NCBI RefSeq assembly: GCF_032854445.1
Contig: NC_088303.1
Coordinates: 691,501-755,500, forward strand
Source of the DNA: Liolophura sinensis
Lineage: Eukaryota > Mollusca > Polyplacophora > Chitonida > Chitonidae
Reading direction: 5' to 3'
Length of the DNA: 64,000 bases
In this document: one piece after another, positions 47,106 to 58,093 of the stretch
How the letters are laid out: each line of letters starts with the position of its first letter
How positions within the stretch are numbered: the first letter of the stretch is position 1
Notes under the pieces: generated by a model
Told to the model about the DNA's origin: nothing
The model's input: the letters and a program-made list of their open reading frames with translations, nothing else
Databases searched by the model: none
Program-made: the position numbers and the translations under genes

Positions 47106-50100
47106 GTAAGTATACTACGCCCTTAGTCGTTTTGTTTTATTCCGTATTTGGCCTCAATCGAAAGAGCGTCTGTTATACATGTACATGTGAACTGGGTTTA
47201 TTGGCAGTAACAGTGTATTGATTAGCGTTTTCTTCCGTCCCTTCATACCAGTGCACCACTCGGTAGAGGTACACGGGTCATCAGGGAATTATCAAAAATA
47301 AATCATGAGTGGCGAAATCTTTCAGAAATGTGCAGAACAGTATTCATTGACATTTTTCTTTCTTTTTTTTTCACTGAATAACGTAGAACGTGTTTATAAT
47401 ACTATATCAGTAAGCATTTGCATTTAATTGCTGCATTGCAAATGTTAAAAAAAAACTTTCCTAGCTCATCTGCCCTAAATATTCAGTTGTGCTGCTTTTG
47501 TAACTGAATTTGTGAAACTTTCACAAGTACTGAGTAAACAAAACTATTAAATAAAAAAATAAACATGTTTTATTTGCTTATATTAAAAGCATATAAATGT
47601 CGAAAGTATGTACTTTTTAGTCTTTTGCCATGTTTGTTACTAAACTAATTAAATACCAATGTTGTAAAATTTACTTGGTGCATAATTGTATAAAAAAATC
47701 AAAAGTATGCTTGATGTATCTGAGGGTGAGTTGGTAAACAGAGCCTTAGACTTTATTACCTATTACCCATACCTAGGAGAAATGTCAGGATTTCCTTCAC
47801 TGATAAAAGTGCTATTTTGCTCAGTTAGATATCACTTTTATGAGTACATTTTGATATGTCACACAGTGATGTATCTTGCTGTTTATCGTTTGTTCTTCCC
47901 ACTCAAAAGATATTTTGGAATTTAGCTTTCGCTTACTGCAATATCCTCTATATGCATATACTGAACTGTTAGATTGTGTGCAAAAAAAAACCCAGAAATT
48001 ACGAAAAGCAGAGAAAATAGGATGTGTATTATTAAACAGGGATGTGTACAGTAAGATATATATGATGTATACCTTAGAGAATTAAGTTGTATAAGATATA
48101 CATGTAGTAGTGTGGAGTGGATCTTCACAACTGTAGGCACTTTGTTACACACTTACTCAGTCAGGTTGCATAAATTTTGAGTGTATTGTTATACATATTG
48201 TTTACCAGGGCAGAATTCTGTGCTTGTGCAAGTCTGTATATGTTCTTATAATCCTCTTGTGCCCTGTAACGGTTTGGAGATATTGTCAAGCTACGTCTAC
48301 GGTGAGAACAGAAAAGGGATATTGTTTAGGGATTACAAACAGCTGTCCCAGTTTTGTAGTCTGTTTGAGTGAACTTAGCCAGCTGGAAAAGTATAGGTGT
48401 GTGCCTGGAATCATTTTAAGACTCGTGTGCGAATCATTTCAGCTTGAATAAAAAATGATAATAGGCAGTTATTTTTTCTTGGAAATTGTTAACCAGAAAG
48501 TATATTTGCTGACAACATATTCAGTCAGATTTTAAAATTGTTACTACATACTATATTTATATATAATAATGCTACTACAAGAACAAGGTAATTCGTGATC
48601 CAGGATTATAATACAGTGGGTTTTTATCCTGGATTATCCCTTATAAGCAAGTGTTGTACAGTCTTACAGTATTGACATTCAAAGTGCCAGTCATATGCCT
48701 AATAAAAAACAACTGACTCACACAAGAAAGTGTTTTGAATATACATGTACCCATAGTTGCATGTACCAGTATATATTTGAGAAAGGAATCTTACTATTTA
48801 TGTCCCAAAACAGAAATAATTATTTTATCTATAATCTCCTCACATTCTAAATATCACACAGTTGTAGAAGAGCTACAGATTTTAATCTCTTTTATACTTA
48901 TTTTTTATGTTAACAGCGGTGTGTGACATAATTTATTAAGTACTTTAGTTTCTTGGCATACAATGTTGCAACATTGTAGAGTTGTGTTCTGATTCTTGAA
49001 ATATTGTAACACATGATGGTCTGTTTATACTCCTTCATGACTATATATCAATGACATTTCAAAAGTGCATACTATAGTTTCTTTGTCTCTTTTTTTCTAT
49101 AGGCTTTTACTGTTATGTGTGTTTTGTGGTTGAAAAAACAAATCATTTTTCACTGATGATATTTTCTTGTGATTTCTAACAGGGTGAAGGTGGCTGTGAG
49201 GGTCCGTCCCTTCAACCAGAGGTAATGTTACAAGCTCATCATATTTCTGTCTACAATTTCTGTCACGCCATCTTTTATAAGTATTTTAATTTTAGACATT
49301 TGCCATCCAGATTCTGCTTCAGATATACTGTATATCCCTTTTATAATGTTTATTCTAGTTAACATTCTATATAATTCACATACATGAAGTACTGTAAGGA
49401 GAATGTATTAAACAGAGGTTTATTATAAACCAACTTTTTTGTTTTAATTATTTAGTATAAATATTTTTTTTTCAAAAGAGTTTTCTGTGGTTAAGCCTTC
49501 CTTTCTGTTAAATCTTCCTTTCTGTGAAGTCTTTTTTTCTGTGAAGTCTTTCTTTCTGTGGTTAAATCTTACTTTCAATAGCTAGTCGGCATGAGGTACA
49601 GATTCAAATCCAGCTGTGGACAGAGGATTTGTGTATTCCCCCACCCTCAGTGTTCCTAGGGCCTTGATGACACTAGGTGGTTGGTGAAGCTGTTCTGTCC
49701 TTTTGACCCAGTCCTACATTCAGTGTATTAGCGACCTCTTTCTTCCACCAGTATGATGTGCAGGTCTTTACTTGATACCTGGAAAGGTGTGTCAATAACA
49801 TGCCAAAGGTCTACGATTTATCCCAGGCACTCCAATTTCCTCCACGCGTAAAACCAACCACTATCGTATAAGTGGAAAATTCTTCAGTATGGCATTCAAC
49901 AACTATTAGATAAATATAAATACAGTAATTGTTGTTGTGCTCTCCTTGTGTGGATTGTTGTTGTTATCTATGTTATCTTTTAGTTATCTGTGATTTTGTT
50001 CGTCAGGGAGAAGGATCGACAGGCAAAATGCGTTCTCACAATGCAGGGTCAGATGACAACAATATCCAATCCAGATGCTCCTAGTAAGTTTGCTTTAAAA

Positions 50101-53100
50101 AGTTATTAGTATAGTTTATAAGTGCTAAAAATCACTTTTTCAAACTTAGATTTCTACATGTACATGAGCTAAGTTTGCCATACTCTGAGACTCAGAATAA
50201 TGTGGTGTAGAAAGGTACATGAGCTAACAGTTTGCCATACTCTGAGACTCAGAATAATGTGGTGTATAAATGTACATGAGCTAACAGTTTGCCATACTCT
50301 GAGACTCAGAATAATGTGGTGTATAAATGTACCTGGGGTAACAATTTGCCATACTCTGAGACTCAGAATAATGTGGTGTATAAAGGTACCTGGGCTAACA
50401 GTTTGCCATACTCTGAGACTCAGAATAATGTGGTGTATAAATGTACCTGAGCTAACAGTTTGCCATACTCTGAGGTACCTGGGCTAACAGTTTGCCATAC
50501 TCTGAAACTCAGAATAATGTGGTGTATAAAGGTACCTGGGGTAACAGTTTGCCATACTCTGAGACTCAGAATAATGTGGTGTATAAAGGTACCTGGGCTA
50601 ACAGTTTGCCATACTCTGAGACTCAGAATAATGTGGTGTATAAAGGTACCTGAGCTAACAGTTTGCCATACTCTGAGACTCAGAATAATGTGGTGTATAA
50701 AGGTACATGAGCTAACAGTTTGCCATACTCTGAGACTCAGAATAATGTGGTGTATAAATGTACATGAGCTAACAGTTTGCCATACTCTGAGACTCAGAAT
50801 AATGTGGTGTATAAAGGTACCTGGGCTAACAGTTTGCCATACTCTGAGACTCAGAATAATGTGGTGTATAAAGGTACCTGGGCTAACAGTTTGCCATACT
50901 CTGAGACTCAGAATAATGTGCTGTATATAAAGGTACCTGGGCTAACAGTTTGCCATACTCTGAGACTCAGAATAATGTGCTGTATAAAGGTACCTGAGCT
51001 AACAGTTTGCCATACTCTGAGACTCAGAATAATGTGGTGTATAAAGGTACCTGAGCTAACAGTTTGCCATACTCTGAGACTCAGAATAATGTGGTGTATA
51101 AATGTACCTGAGCTAACAGTTTGCCATACTCTGAGACTCAGAATAATGTGGTGTATAAAGGTACCTGAGCTAACAGTTTGCCATACTCTGAGACTCAGAA
51201 TAATGTGCTGTATAAAGGTACCTGAGCTAACAGTTTGCCATTCTCTGAGACTCAGAATAATGTGGTGTGTAAAGGTACCTGAGCTAGCAGTTTGCCATAC
51301 TCTGAGACTCAGAATAATGTGGTGTATAAAGGTACATGAGCTAACAGTTTGCCATACTCTGAGGTACCTGAGCTAACAGTTTGCCATACTCTGAGGTACC
51401 TGAGCTAACAGTTTGCCATACTCTGAGACTCAGAATAATGTGCTGTATAAAGGTACCTGGGCTAACAGTTTGCCATACTCTGAGACTCAGAATAATGTGG
51501 TGTATAAAGGTACATGAGCTAACAGTTTGCCATACCCTGAGATACCTGAGCTAACAGTTTGCCATACTCTGAGGTACCTGGGCTAACAGTTTGCCATACT
51601 CTGAGACTCAGAATAATGTGGTGTATAAAGGTACCTGAGCTAACAGTTTGCCATACTCTGAGACTCAGAATAATGTGCTGTATAAAGGTGCCTGGGCTAA
51701 CAGTTTGCCATACTCTGAGGTACCTGGGCTAACAGTTTGCCATACTCTGAGACTCAGAATAATGTGGTGTATAAAGGTACCTGGGCTAACAGTTTGCCAT
51801 ACTCTGAGACTCAGAATAATGTGCTGTATAAAGGTGCCTGGGCTAACAGTTTGCCATACTCTGAGGTACCTGAGCTAACAGTTTGCCATACTCTGAGACT
51901 CAGAATAATGTGGTGTATAAAGGTACCTGAGCTGACAGTTTGCCGTACTCTGAGACTCAGAATAATGTGGTGTATAAAGGTACCTGGGGTAACAGTTTGC
52001 CATACTCTGAGACTCAGAATAATGTGGTGTATAAATGTACATGAGCTAACAATTTGCCATACTCTGAGACTCAGAATAATGTGCTGTATAAAGGTACCTG
52101 GGCTAACAGTTTGCCATACTCTGAGACTCAGAATAATGTGGTGTATAAAGGTACCTGAGCTAACAGTTTGCCATACTCTGAGACTCAGAATAATGTGGTG
52201 TATAAAGGTACATGAGCTAACAGTTTGCCATACTCTGAGACTCAGAATAATGTGGTGTATAAAGGTACCTGAGCTAACGCCATACTCTGAGACTCAGAAT
52301 AATGTGGTGTATAAAGGTACATGAGCTAACAGTTTGCCATACTCTGAGGTGCCTGAGCTAACAGTTTGCCATACTCTGAGGTACCTGGGCTAACAGTTTG
52401 CCATACTCTGAGACTCAGAATAATCTGGTGTATAAAAGTAAATTTGGTCTTGTCATAAAGCTGATATGTCTTGTACTAGCCTGAAGTAAACCTTTGTTTC
52501 AAGTAACATGTTTGCCAAATTCTGTCTCCCAACTGAGAAATAGTCCCAGTCATGTACATAAAATATTCGCTCTCTGGCGACACTGGCAAGATGCAGCTTG
52601 AAGCCTGTTATATATTCAAACTTTAAATGCTGCATTTTATCCCTGTGCATGCTTTAATGACATAGAAATTAATTTGTTCTCTGTCACAATTTGTGTATAT
52701 TTGACTTCCTTTGCTGAGGAAATGTTTATTCAATGTTTTAAAATTTGTCATTTAATTAATTTCTTTTCACTCTCATTACAGATGAAGAACCCAAAAAGGT
52801 CAGTTGACTCTATTGTATCAATTTATAGAATTACTTGAGTGCCTCAACCTTTTCACATGTGAAAGATCAATTTTCATTGCAAATTTTTTTTTTATTTGAT
52901 TTTTTAGACAAAACTACATTGCTTGGATTGATCCTGAGTCTCAGGGCTGTAGAAAAAGTATAATTTTATCTGTCTACACAGAATAATGCCTTCAGAATAT
53001 GCTTGAAAAAACACCTTGAGTATTGACCTATATGTTAAGTCACTTTTTGACACTCAGTTATATGACTTCTTATGTAGTACACAAAAGGCATTATGCCTCA

Positions 53101-56100
53101 GACAGAAGGCTTGTTATCCAGTTGTTATAGAGGAAATGGATGAAACTGCTAATCTTAATAACACAGTTATAACAAAATAATATATTTTATAAATGCATGT
53201 GTTATATTTCACCTAAAGTTTATCATTTCTCAAGTGATGCATTTTACTTGATTCCAATTGATTAAGAAACATGCTGGCATTAAAAGTATCGTGTTCAGGA
53301 CTTTACGTACCAAAGTTTAGGTGAAATACCGCATATTACGCAATATATATTTACCTAATTCAATTTTTAAAAAATGATTATTTAACATATGTGTTTTATT
53401 GTTTGCTTCCAGTTTTCCTTTGATTATTCATACTGGTAAGTATGCTTTTTAACTTCCATAAGACAGATATAGACATTCCATAAGACAGTATCACATGATG
53501 TGAGCCGGTATCACGATACATATGATATACCCATATAAAGACTATATCCCAGATCCTACATGAAAACAAATCAGGACTTTAGGGTACCCTCAAATATTTA
53601 TGTGGTTTTTAATTGTGTCAGTACTGTGGAATTGGTAAAGTTTGTTGCCAGTCATTTCTTGTCTTCTTATGATTATATGTTGTGTAAATCATGGTTTAAA
53701 TAAATGAATCTTGTGTTTTTATAATAAGTACATGCATAGACATTCTAGACAGGATTTTGATGAGCTTCATAATTATCACATGTTAAGGCATTAGGCCATC
53801 CTTCTTTCAAGTTGTTGGGTGTAACACAACCGTGTCATTAGAAGATGCTCAGGGTTTGGGGCGTAGGAAGGTTTTTTTTTTGTATTGGTTCTGGCTGAAA
53901 TAAAAATGATTAGCATTCTAAAGAAATTAACATGAAGAGAGAAATAACAAGACCCTGATGAAATCTTTATGTGTAGCTTGGTGGTATTTGTGGAGGGTAA
54001 AGGTCATGTTAAGCCCAATGATTATGGTTTTAATTATAGTCCTGTTTAGTTGTAGAATGCTTTGGGGATTTTTTTAAGTGTCTCTAATTTGCATTTACTA
54101 TAGCCATTAGTAATGCCATGCAAGGTATAATGAAGAGGACTACACTGCGCTGCAATGAAATAAATTCATTTATTTAAAAGTATCACACTGCCTGCACTCA
54201 TGTACAGTTTTATTCCTGCATGAAGAAGCTGTAACAGGTTGTTACTCTGGGACAGTATTAATGGCTGAATGTTATTGTACAGTTTTATTCCTGCATGAAG
54301 AAGCTGTGACAGGTTGTTACACTGGGACAGTATTAATGGCTGAATGTTATTGTACAGTTTTATTCCTGCATGAAGAAGCTGTGACAGGTTGTTACACTGG
54401 GACAGTATGAATAACTGAATGTTATTTTGCAAGAAAGTAATTTTTTTCTTCATATTTGTGAAATTTTTAGATGATGCCACATATATTTATTCTTTATGAA
54501 AATCAGTTTCTTTCAATGAAGGCTGGATTAGCCATGGAAATTATTAATTCAAGTTATCAGAATGTCACCAGGGTTGTTAAATATGAAAAATTACACTATA
54601 TAAAAATTGGCTCAAAAAATTGTATGTTTAGAAGCAAAAATGTCATAAAGTATATCTTTTGGTGCTGAAATTTACATTTTTCCACTAAGCTATCATCCAC
54701 ATTCTAGCTCCTAAACAAACTTTTAAACACATTTCTAAGTTTAATAGACCTTTCAGAATCAGGCAAAATGCACAGCGTAGTCCTGGCTGAAGTTTGAGGC
54801 CATTTGCTTAGTCCTGGCTGAAGTTTGAGGCCATTTACCATGGGCTGAGTTAGTAATTATCAGATAACTACCATTTTAGTGAAATTAAGATGTCTGGCAT
54901 ATGTCAAGATCTCAGTGAGGGCCTCACCCTGTCTGTTGTTTAGCTGTTTGCCAGGAATCAGTCCCAGTCCATGTCATCAGACGCAGCCACATGCAATAGC
55001 CTCAGAATTCTCACTGTATGAGACGGCTTCAACTTGTTGTACGTTTTCACCACACGAAGCCAACAACACCTTGTGTTACAGCTAATGCTAACAATGCCTT
55101 GTCTTACAACTAAATCTAACAACGCCTTGTGTTACAGCAAAAGCTAACAGCACCTTGTGTTACAGCAAAAGCTAACAACACCTTGTGTTACAGCAAAAGC
55201 TAACAGCACCTTGTGTTACAGCTAAAGTTAGCAACACCTTGTGTTACAGCTAAAGCTAACAACACCTTGTGTTACAGCTAAAGTTAGCAACACCTTGTGT
55301 TACAGCGAAAGCTAACAACACCTTGTGTTACATCGAAAGCTAACAACACCTTGTGTTACAGGGAAAGCTAACAACACCTTGTTTTACAGCTAGAATTCAA
55401 AGTAGAAGCGATATATGTACCTTATTAAATGCTAGCCATATAAAGTGTTCCACCTTATTCAGCTAAAACAGTTTAATGGTGGAATCATAGCAAAATTCAT
55501 GATAATAGTGCTTAATGGCTAATTCCCAAGATGTATAAATCTTCTAATCTTTCATGAGGTATAATTGTTGATTTCTCATAATGCTGTCCTTTAAATTTCT
55601 CATGCCATGCAGATATTCAGCATGTCAGGTGTGGAAAGCCTGTATTTATGTGCTGACATTTAACTATCATAATTCAGTGGATGTAAGCCAGGTTCCTTGT
55701 TTAAGTGATTGTTAATCCAAAGAACAGAAGCATTCCCTCAATCACAGGTGCCAGTAGAAGTGTATAGAACTAGCTGTGACCATGTGCAATGCTATGACAA
55801 CTATAGATTATTTTCTTGTATCGCACTGTATGGACCCTTCCTGGAGCTCTGGAAGCGGCAAGTTTGTGAGCCACTTCCCAGAGCCAGGACATAGGTTCAT
55901 CCATGCCATACAAGCCAGGACATACATTCATCCATGCCATACAAGCCAGGACATACCTTCATCCATGCCATATAAGCCAGGACATAGGTTCATCCGTGCC
56001 ATTCAAGCCGGGACATACATTCATCCATGCCATACAAGCCAGAACAGGTTCATCTGTGCCATACAAGCCAGGACATACCTTCATCCATGCCATACAAGCC

Positions 56101-58034
56101 AGGACATGCCTTCATCCATGCCATACAAGCCAGAACATATGTTCATCCATGCCATACAAGCCAGGACATACCTTCATCCGTGCCATACAAGCCAGGACAT
56201 AGATTCATTCATGCCATACAAGCCAGGACATATCTTCATCCATGCCATACAAACCAGGACATACCTTCATCCATGCCATACAAGCCAGGACATACCTTCA
56301 TTCATGCCATACAAGCCAGGACATAGGTTCATCCGTGCCATTCAAGCCGGGACATACATTCATCCATGCCATACAAGCCAGGACATACATTCATTCATGC
56401 CATACAAGCCAGGACATACCTTCATCCATGCCATACAAACCAGGACATACCTTCATCCATGCCATACAAGCCAGAACATACATTCGTCCATGCCATACAA
56501 GCCAGGACATACGTTCATCCATGCCATACAAGCCAGGACATACCTTCATCCATGCCATACAAGCCAGGACATACCTTCATCCATGCCATACAAGCCAGGA
56601 AGCTATTTGTTATGCACCCGCTTAAAATTGTAATTAAAATTATCTTACCTGAAGTAAGTTAAAAACAACATGAACACTGGTCAGCTGTTGAGAAAAGTTT
56701 CTGGATCCTTTATTTCCGGACATTAGTAAGTCTGGCCAGTGAGCAGTGATGTGAGACATTACAAGTGTTCAGTTTACTCCATGCTATCATTAGAACTGGA
56801 CAGTTAGCTTGGTGTACAGGTATGTGTAACATGTAGTATATCTACATGTAGAGGTGTTTGTGCAAACATGATTACTGTATTGATAAAACTGGAAGGCCTT
56901 ACAGTATAATTGTAGTGGACAATGGTCATTCTGCCGTAGCCTGTGTTAATACATCTGATCATACTTGTACCTAAAGCTAATATGACAGGTGATAGCTATT
57001 GGTGACAGTGGACAGCTGTACAACTCACATTGTTTGCTTCCCAAAACCCAGGTAGGCATGGACAGGAATGTCAGAGGTGATTATAATATTCACTGATATC
57101 TCTGTATACACAGAATGACCTTACACACTCCTTTGTGTGCATCTTACTGTGGAGATAGGTACTAATAGGCCTGCGGTCACTCAGCCAAGTCTGCGGTCGC
57201 TCAGCCAAGTCTGCGGTCACTCAGCCAAGCCTTTGGCACCGCAGGAATAGGCTTGCTGTCACTCAACCAAACCTCCGGTCAATCAGCCAAGCCTTTGGCA
57301 CTGCTGAAGACTGACCATGCAGATTTTGTCTAACTGACACTGTCACAGTATTTCAAGTTTTTCCAACTGTATAAAGCTGTGTATATGTATGTAACACTAA
57401 ATTGGCTGAGATGTAATCTGTGTAAATAATGTACAGTTACTGTATAATAAGTTAGTAAATTCTCCATCAACATCTGTGTATATTGGCACTCATTATTTCA
57501 GGATATCAATCAATTTAATTAATTTCTCTTGCTCAGGTTATGTCAACAATATTTTACTGTGGGGTTTTATATTTGGTAATTTATCACCAAGGTGAAGTTT
57601 GAATTGTCAAAATCAAATATAGTATACAATGTGAATTTTCATCTTGTGCCTTCCTGTTCGTGTAGACACAGGTCATCTATTAAGAGATTGATTGGTGTTG
57701 ACATATCGTGACATATAATGGACAATTCAATCTAGGTTAAGTGTTAGTACATGTACAGCATAAAACATCAAACAGGTAACTAAATAAACAGTTGATAGTT
57801 GTAGTGTGTTAATACTATATGACAGTCGCACATAGTGTGTTATGCTATATTACTATTTATGAAGATACACATGTTATTTTTTGCCTTTACGACTAAAATT
57901 TCAATTCAGGTCACATGATGGATTTGAAGAAGCAGCCAACGGTGTCCTGGAAGCGAAGAAAGGCTCAAATTATGCTAGTCAGAGAATTGTGTTTGAGGAT
58001 CTTGGACAGGGAGTGTTAAATAATGCTTTTGAAG
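47092..58034 (+). CDS. KIF28: Kinesin-3 motor, KIF28/KLP-6-like, 3'-partial, 6 exons
   Basis: Microtubule motor. The joined exons read MSEN, SVKVAVRVRPFNQREKDRQ, AKCVLTMQGQMTTISN, EEPKKFSFDYSYWSHDGFEE, then a variable loop, YASQRIVFEDLGQGVLNNAF and E(G). This is the start of a kinesin motor domain: beta-1 with the RVRP nucleotide-base motif, beta-2, FSFDYSYW (beta-3) and the helix leading to the P-loop, which must lie beyond the window. WSHDGF and DLGQGVLNNAFEG fit the KIF28/KLP-6 branch of kinesin-3 better, as I remember it, than KIF1, KIF13 or KIF16; a search would settle it. C. elegans KLP-6 acts in ciliated neurons. All phases agree. The exons are small and the introns long and repeat-rich. 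Confidence 0.8.
47106..49182 (+). other. Kinesin intron 1
   Basis: 2.1 kb, AT-rich, U2-type. No array or element recognised; this is the longest repeat-free intron in the window. Confidence 0.75.
49183..49221 (+). CDS. KIF28: Kinesin exon 2 (39 nt)
   Basis: VKVAVRVRPFNQ and most of Arg. Beta-1 and the RxRP motif that contacts the adenine of ATP. Phase 2 at both ends. Confidence 0.93.
49222..50006 (+). other. Kinesin intron 2
   Basis: U2-type. A small CTTTCTGTGAAGTCTTTC-type repeat (about four units at 49490-49570), then a diverged SINE at about 49580-49922. Confidence 0.8.
49580..49922 (+). mobile_element. Diverged SINE, second subfamily
   Basis: GTACAGATTCAAATCCAGCT (B-box-like), CCCTCAGTGTTCCTAGGGCC, GGTCTTTACTTGATACCTGG, CACTATCGTATAAGTGGAAA, AGTATGGCATTCAACAAC and an AAAT-like tail. 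It is the reference copy for recognising the expanded SINEs at 44450 and 59580. Confidence 0.7.
50007..50083 (+). CDS. KIF28: Kinesin exon 3 (77 nt)
   Basis: EKDRQAKCVLTMQGQMTTIS then NPDAP. Kinesin loop and beta-2 region. Phase 2 in, phase 1 out. Confidence 0.9.
50084..52781 (+). other. Kinesin intron 3
   Basis: U2-type; mostly the 57-bp array at 50166-52437. The remaining 52438-52781 shows nothing. Confidence 0.85.
50166..52437 (+). repeat. Minisatellite, 57-bp unit with 33-bp deleted units, about 43 copies
   Basis: Full unit GGTACCTGAGCTAACAGTTT, GCCATACTCTGAGACTCAGA, ATAATGTGGTGTATAAA. About nine units lack the ACTCAGAATAATGTGGTGTA part and are 33 bp. Both lengths are multiples of 3, giving forward open frames of up to 199 codons without coding meaning. 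Each full unit contains the GGTACC palindrome or its GGTACA variant. Confidence 0.95.
52782..52798 (+). CDS. KIF28: Kinesin exon 4, 17-nt microexon
   Basis: ATGAAGAACCCAAAAAG encodes (N)EEPKK between acceptor TTACAG and donor GTCAGT. Phase 1 in, phase 0 out. It bridges the beta-2/beta-3 loop; skipping it would shift the frame. Confidence 0.85.
52799..53412 (+). other. Kinesin intron 4
   Basis: U2-type; contains the short MITE-like element at 53204-53328, otherwise AT-rich plain sequence. Confidence 0.8.
53204..53328 (+). mobile_element. Short MITE-like element with 17-bp inverted ends
   Basis: Left end TATTTCACCTAAAGTTT and right end AAAGTTTAGGTGAAATA are inverted repeats with one mismatch. 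Ends resemble those of the element at 41098-41309. Confidence 0.65.
53413..53435 (+). CDS. KIF28: Kinesin exon 5, 23-nt microexon
   Basis: FSFDYSY plus two bases of Trp: the beta-3 strand of the motor. Acceptor CTTCCAG, donor GTAAGT. Phase 0 in, phase 2 out. Confidence 0.93.
54195..54425 (+). repeat. Tandem repeat, 75-bp unit, 3 copies
   Basis: Unit TGTACAGTTTTATTCCTGCA, TGAAGAAGCTGTGACAGGTT, GTTACACTGGGACAGTATTA. Confidence 0.93.
54695..54775 (+). repeat. Short interspersed repeat, second copy
   Basis: CTCCTAAACAAACTTTTAAA ... CAGAATCAGGCAAAATG parallels CTTCCAAACAAACCTCCAAA ... AGAATCAGACAAAATG at about 27605-27690. Family unknown. Confidence 0.5.
55060..55391 (+). repeat. Minisatellite, 28-bp unit, about 12 copies
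   Basis: Unit ACACCTTGTGTTACAGCTAA + AGCTAACA. Every unit contains CCTTGTGTTACAG, which looks like a 3' splice site. Confidence 0.93.
55889..56603 (+). repeat. Minisatellite, 31-bp unit, about 23 copies
   Basis: Unit CATGCCATACAAGCCAGGAC + ATACCTTCATC. Not a multiple of 3, yet free of stops in all forward phases of the unit, so a 285-codon open frame arises with a 31-residue protein repeat. No family match. Confidence 0.93.
57165..57305 (+). repeat. Short degenerate array, about 20-bp unit
   Basis: Core CTGCGGTCACTCAGCCAAG in about six imperfect copies, some with an added TTTGGCACTGC. Confidence 0.8.
57910..58034 (+). CDS. KIF28: Kinesin exon 6
   Basis: SHDGFEEAANGVLEAKKGSN, YASQRIVFEDLGQGVLNNAF, E and one base of the next codon, expected to be Gly of GYN before the P-loop. 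Acceptor TTCAATTCAG, donor GTAAGA, phase 1. Confidence 0.95.
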
Positions 58035-58093
58035 GTAAGAACATGTACATGTATAGTTAAAACCTTGAAGTGATGAAGATTTGTCTCTGATTG

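Larger units (their letters stand above)
53436..57909 (+). other. Kinesin intron 5
   Basis: 4.5 kb U2-type intron with arrays at 54195-54425, 55060-55391, 55889-56603 and a small one at 57165-57305. A two-copy repeat (AGTCCTGGCTGAAGTTTGAG) is at 54779-54840. Nothing recognised in 53440-54190, 55400-55880, 56610-57160 or 57310-57900. Confidence 0.8.

Noticed and set aside
50200-52324. Forward frames of up to 199 codons (LTVCHTLRLRIMWCIKV repeats)
   Set aside because: 57/33-bp array inside a kinesin intron, both unit lengths multiples of 3.
55776-56633. 285-codon forward frame with HAIQARTYLHPCHTSQD repeats
   Set aside because: 31-bp array with no stops in any forward phase; intronic.
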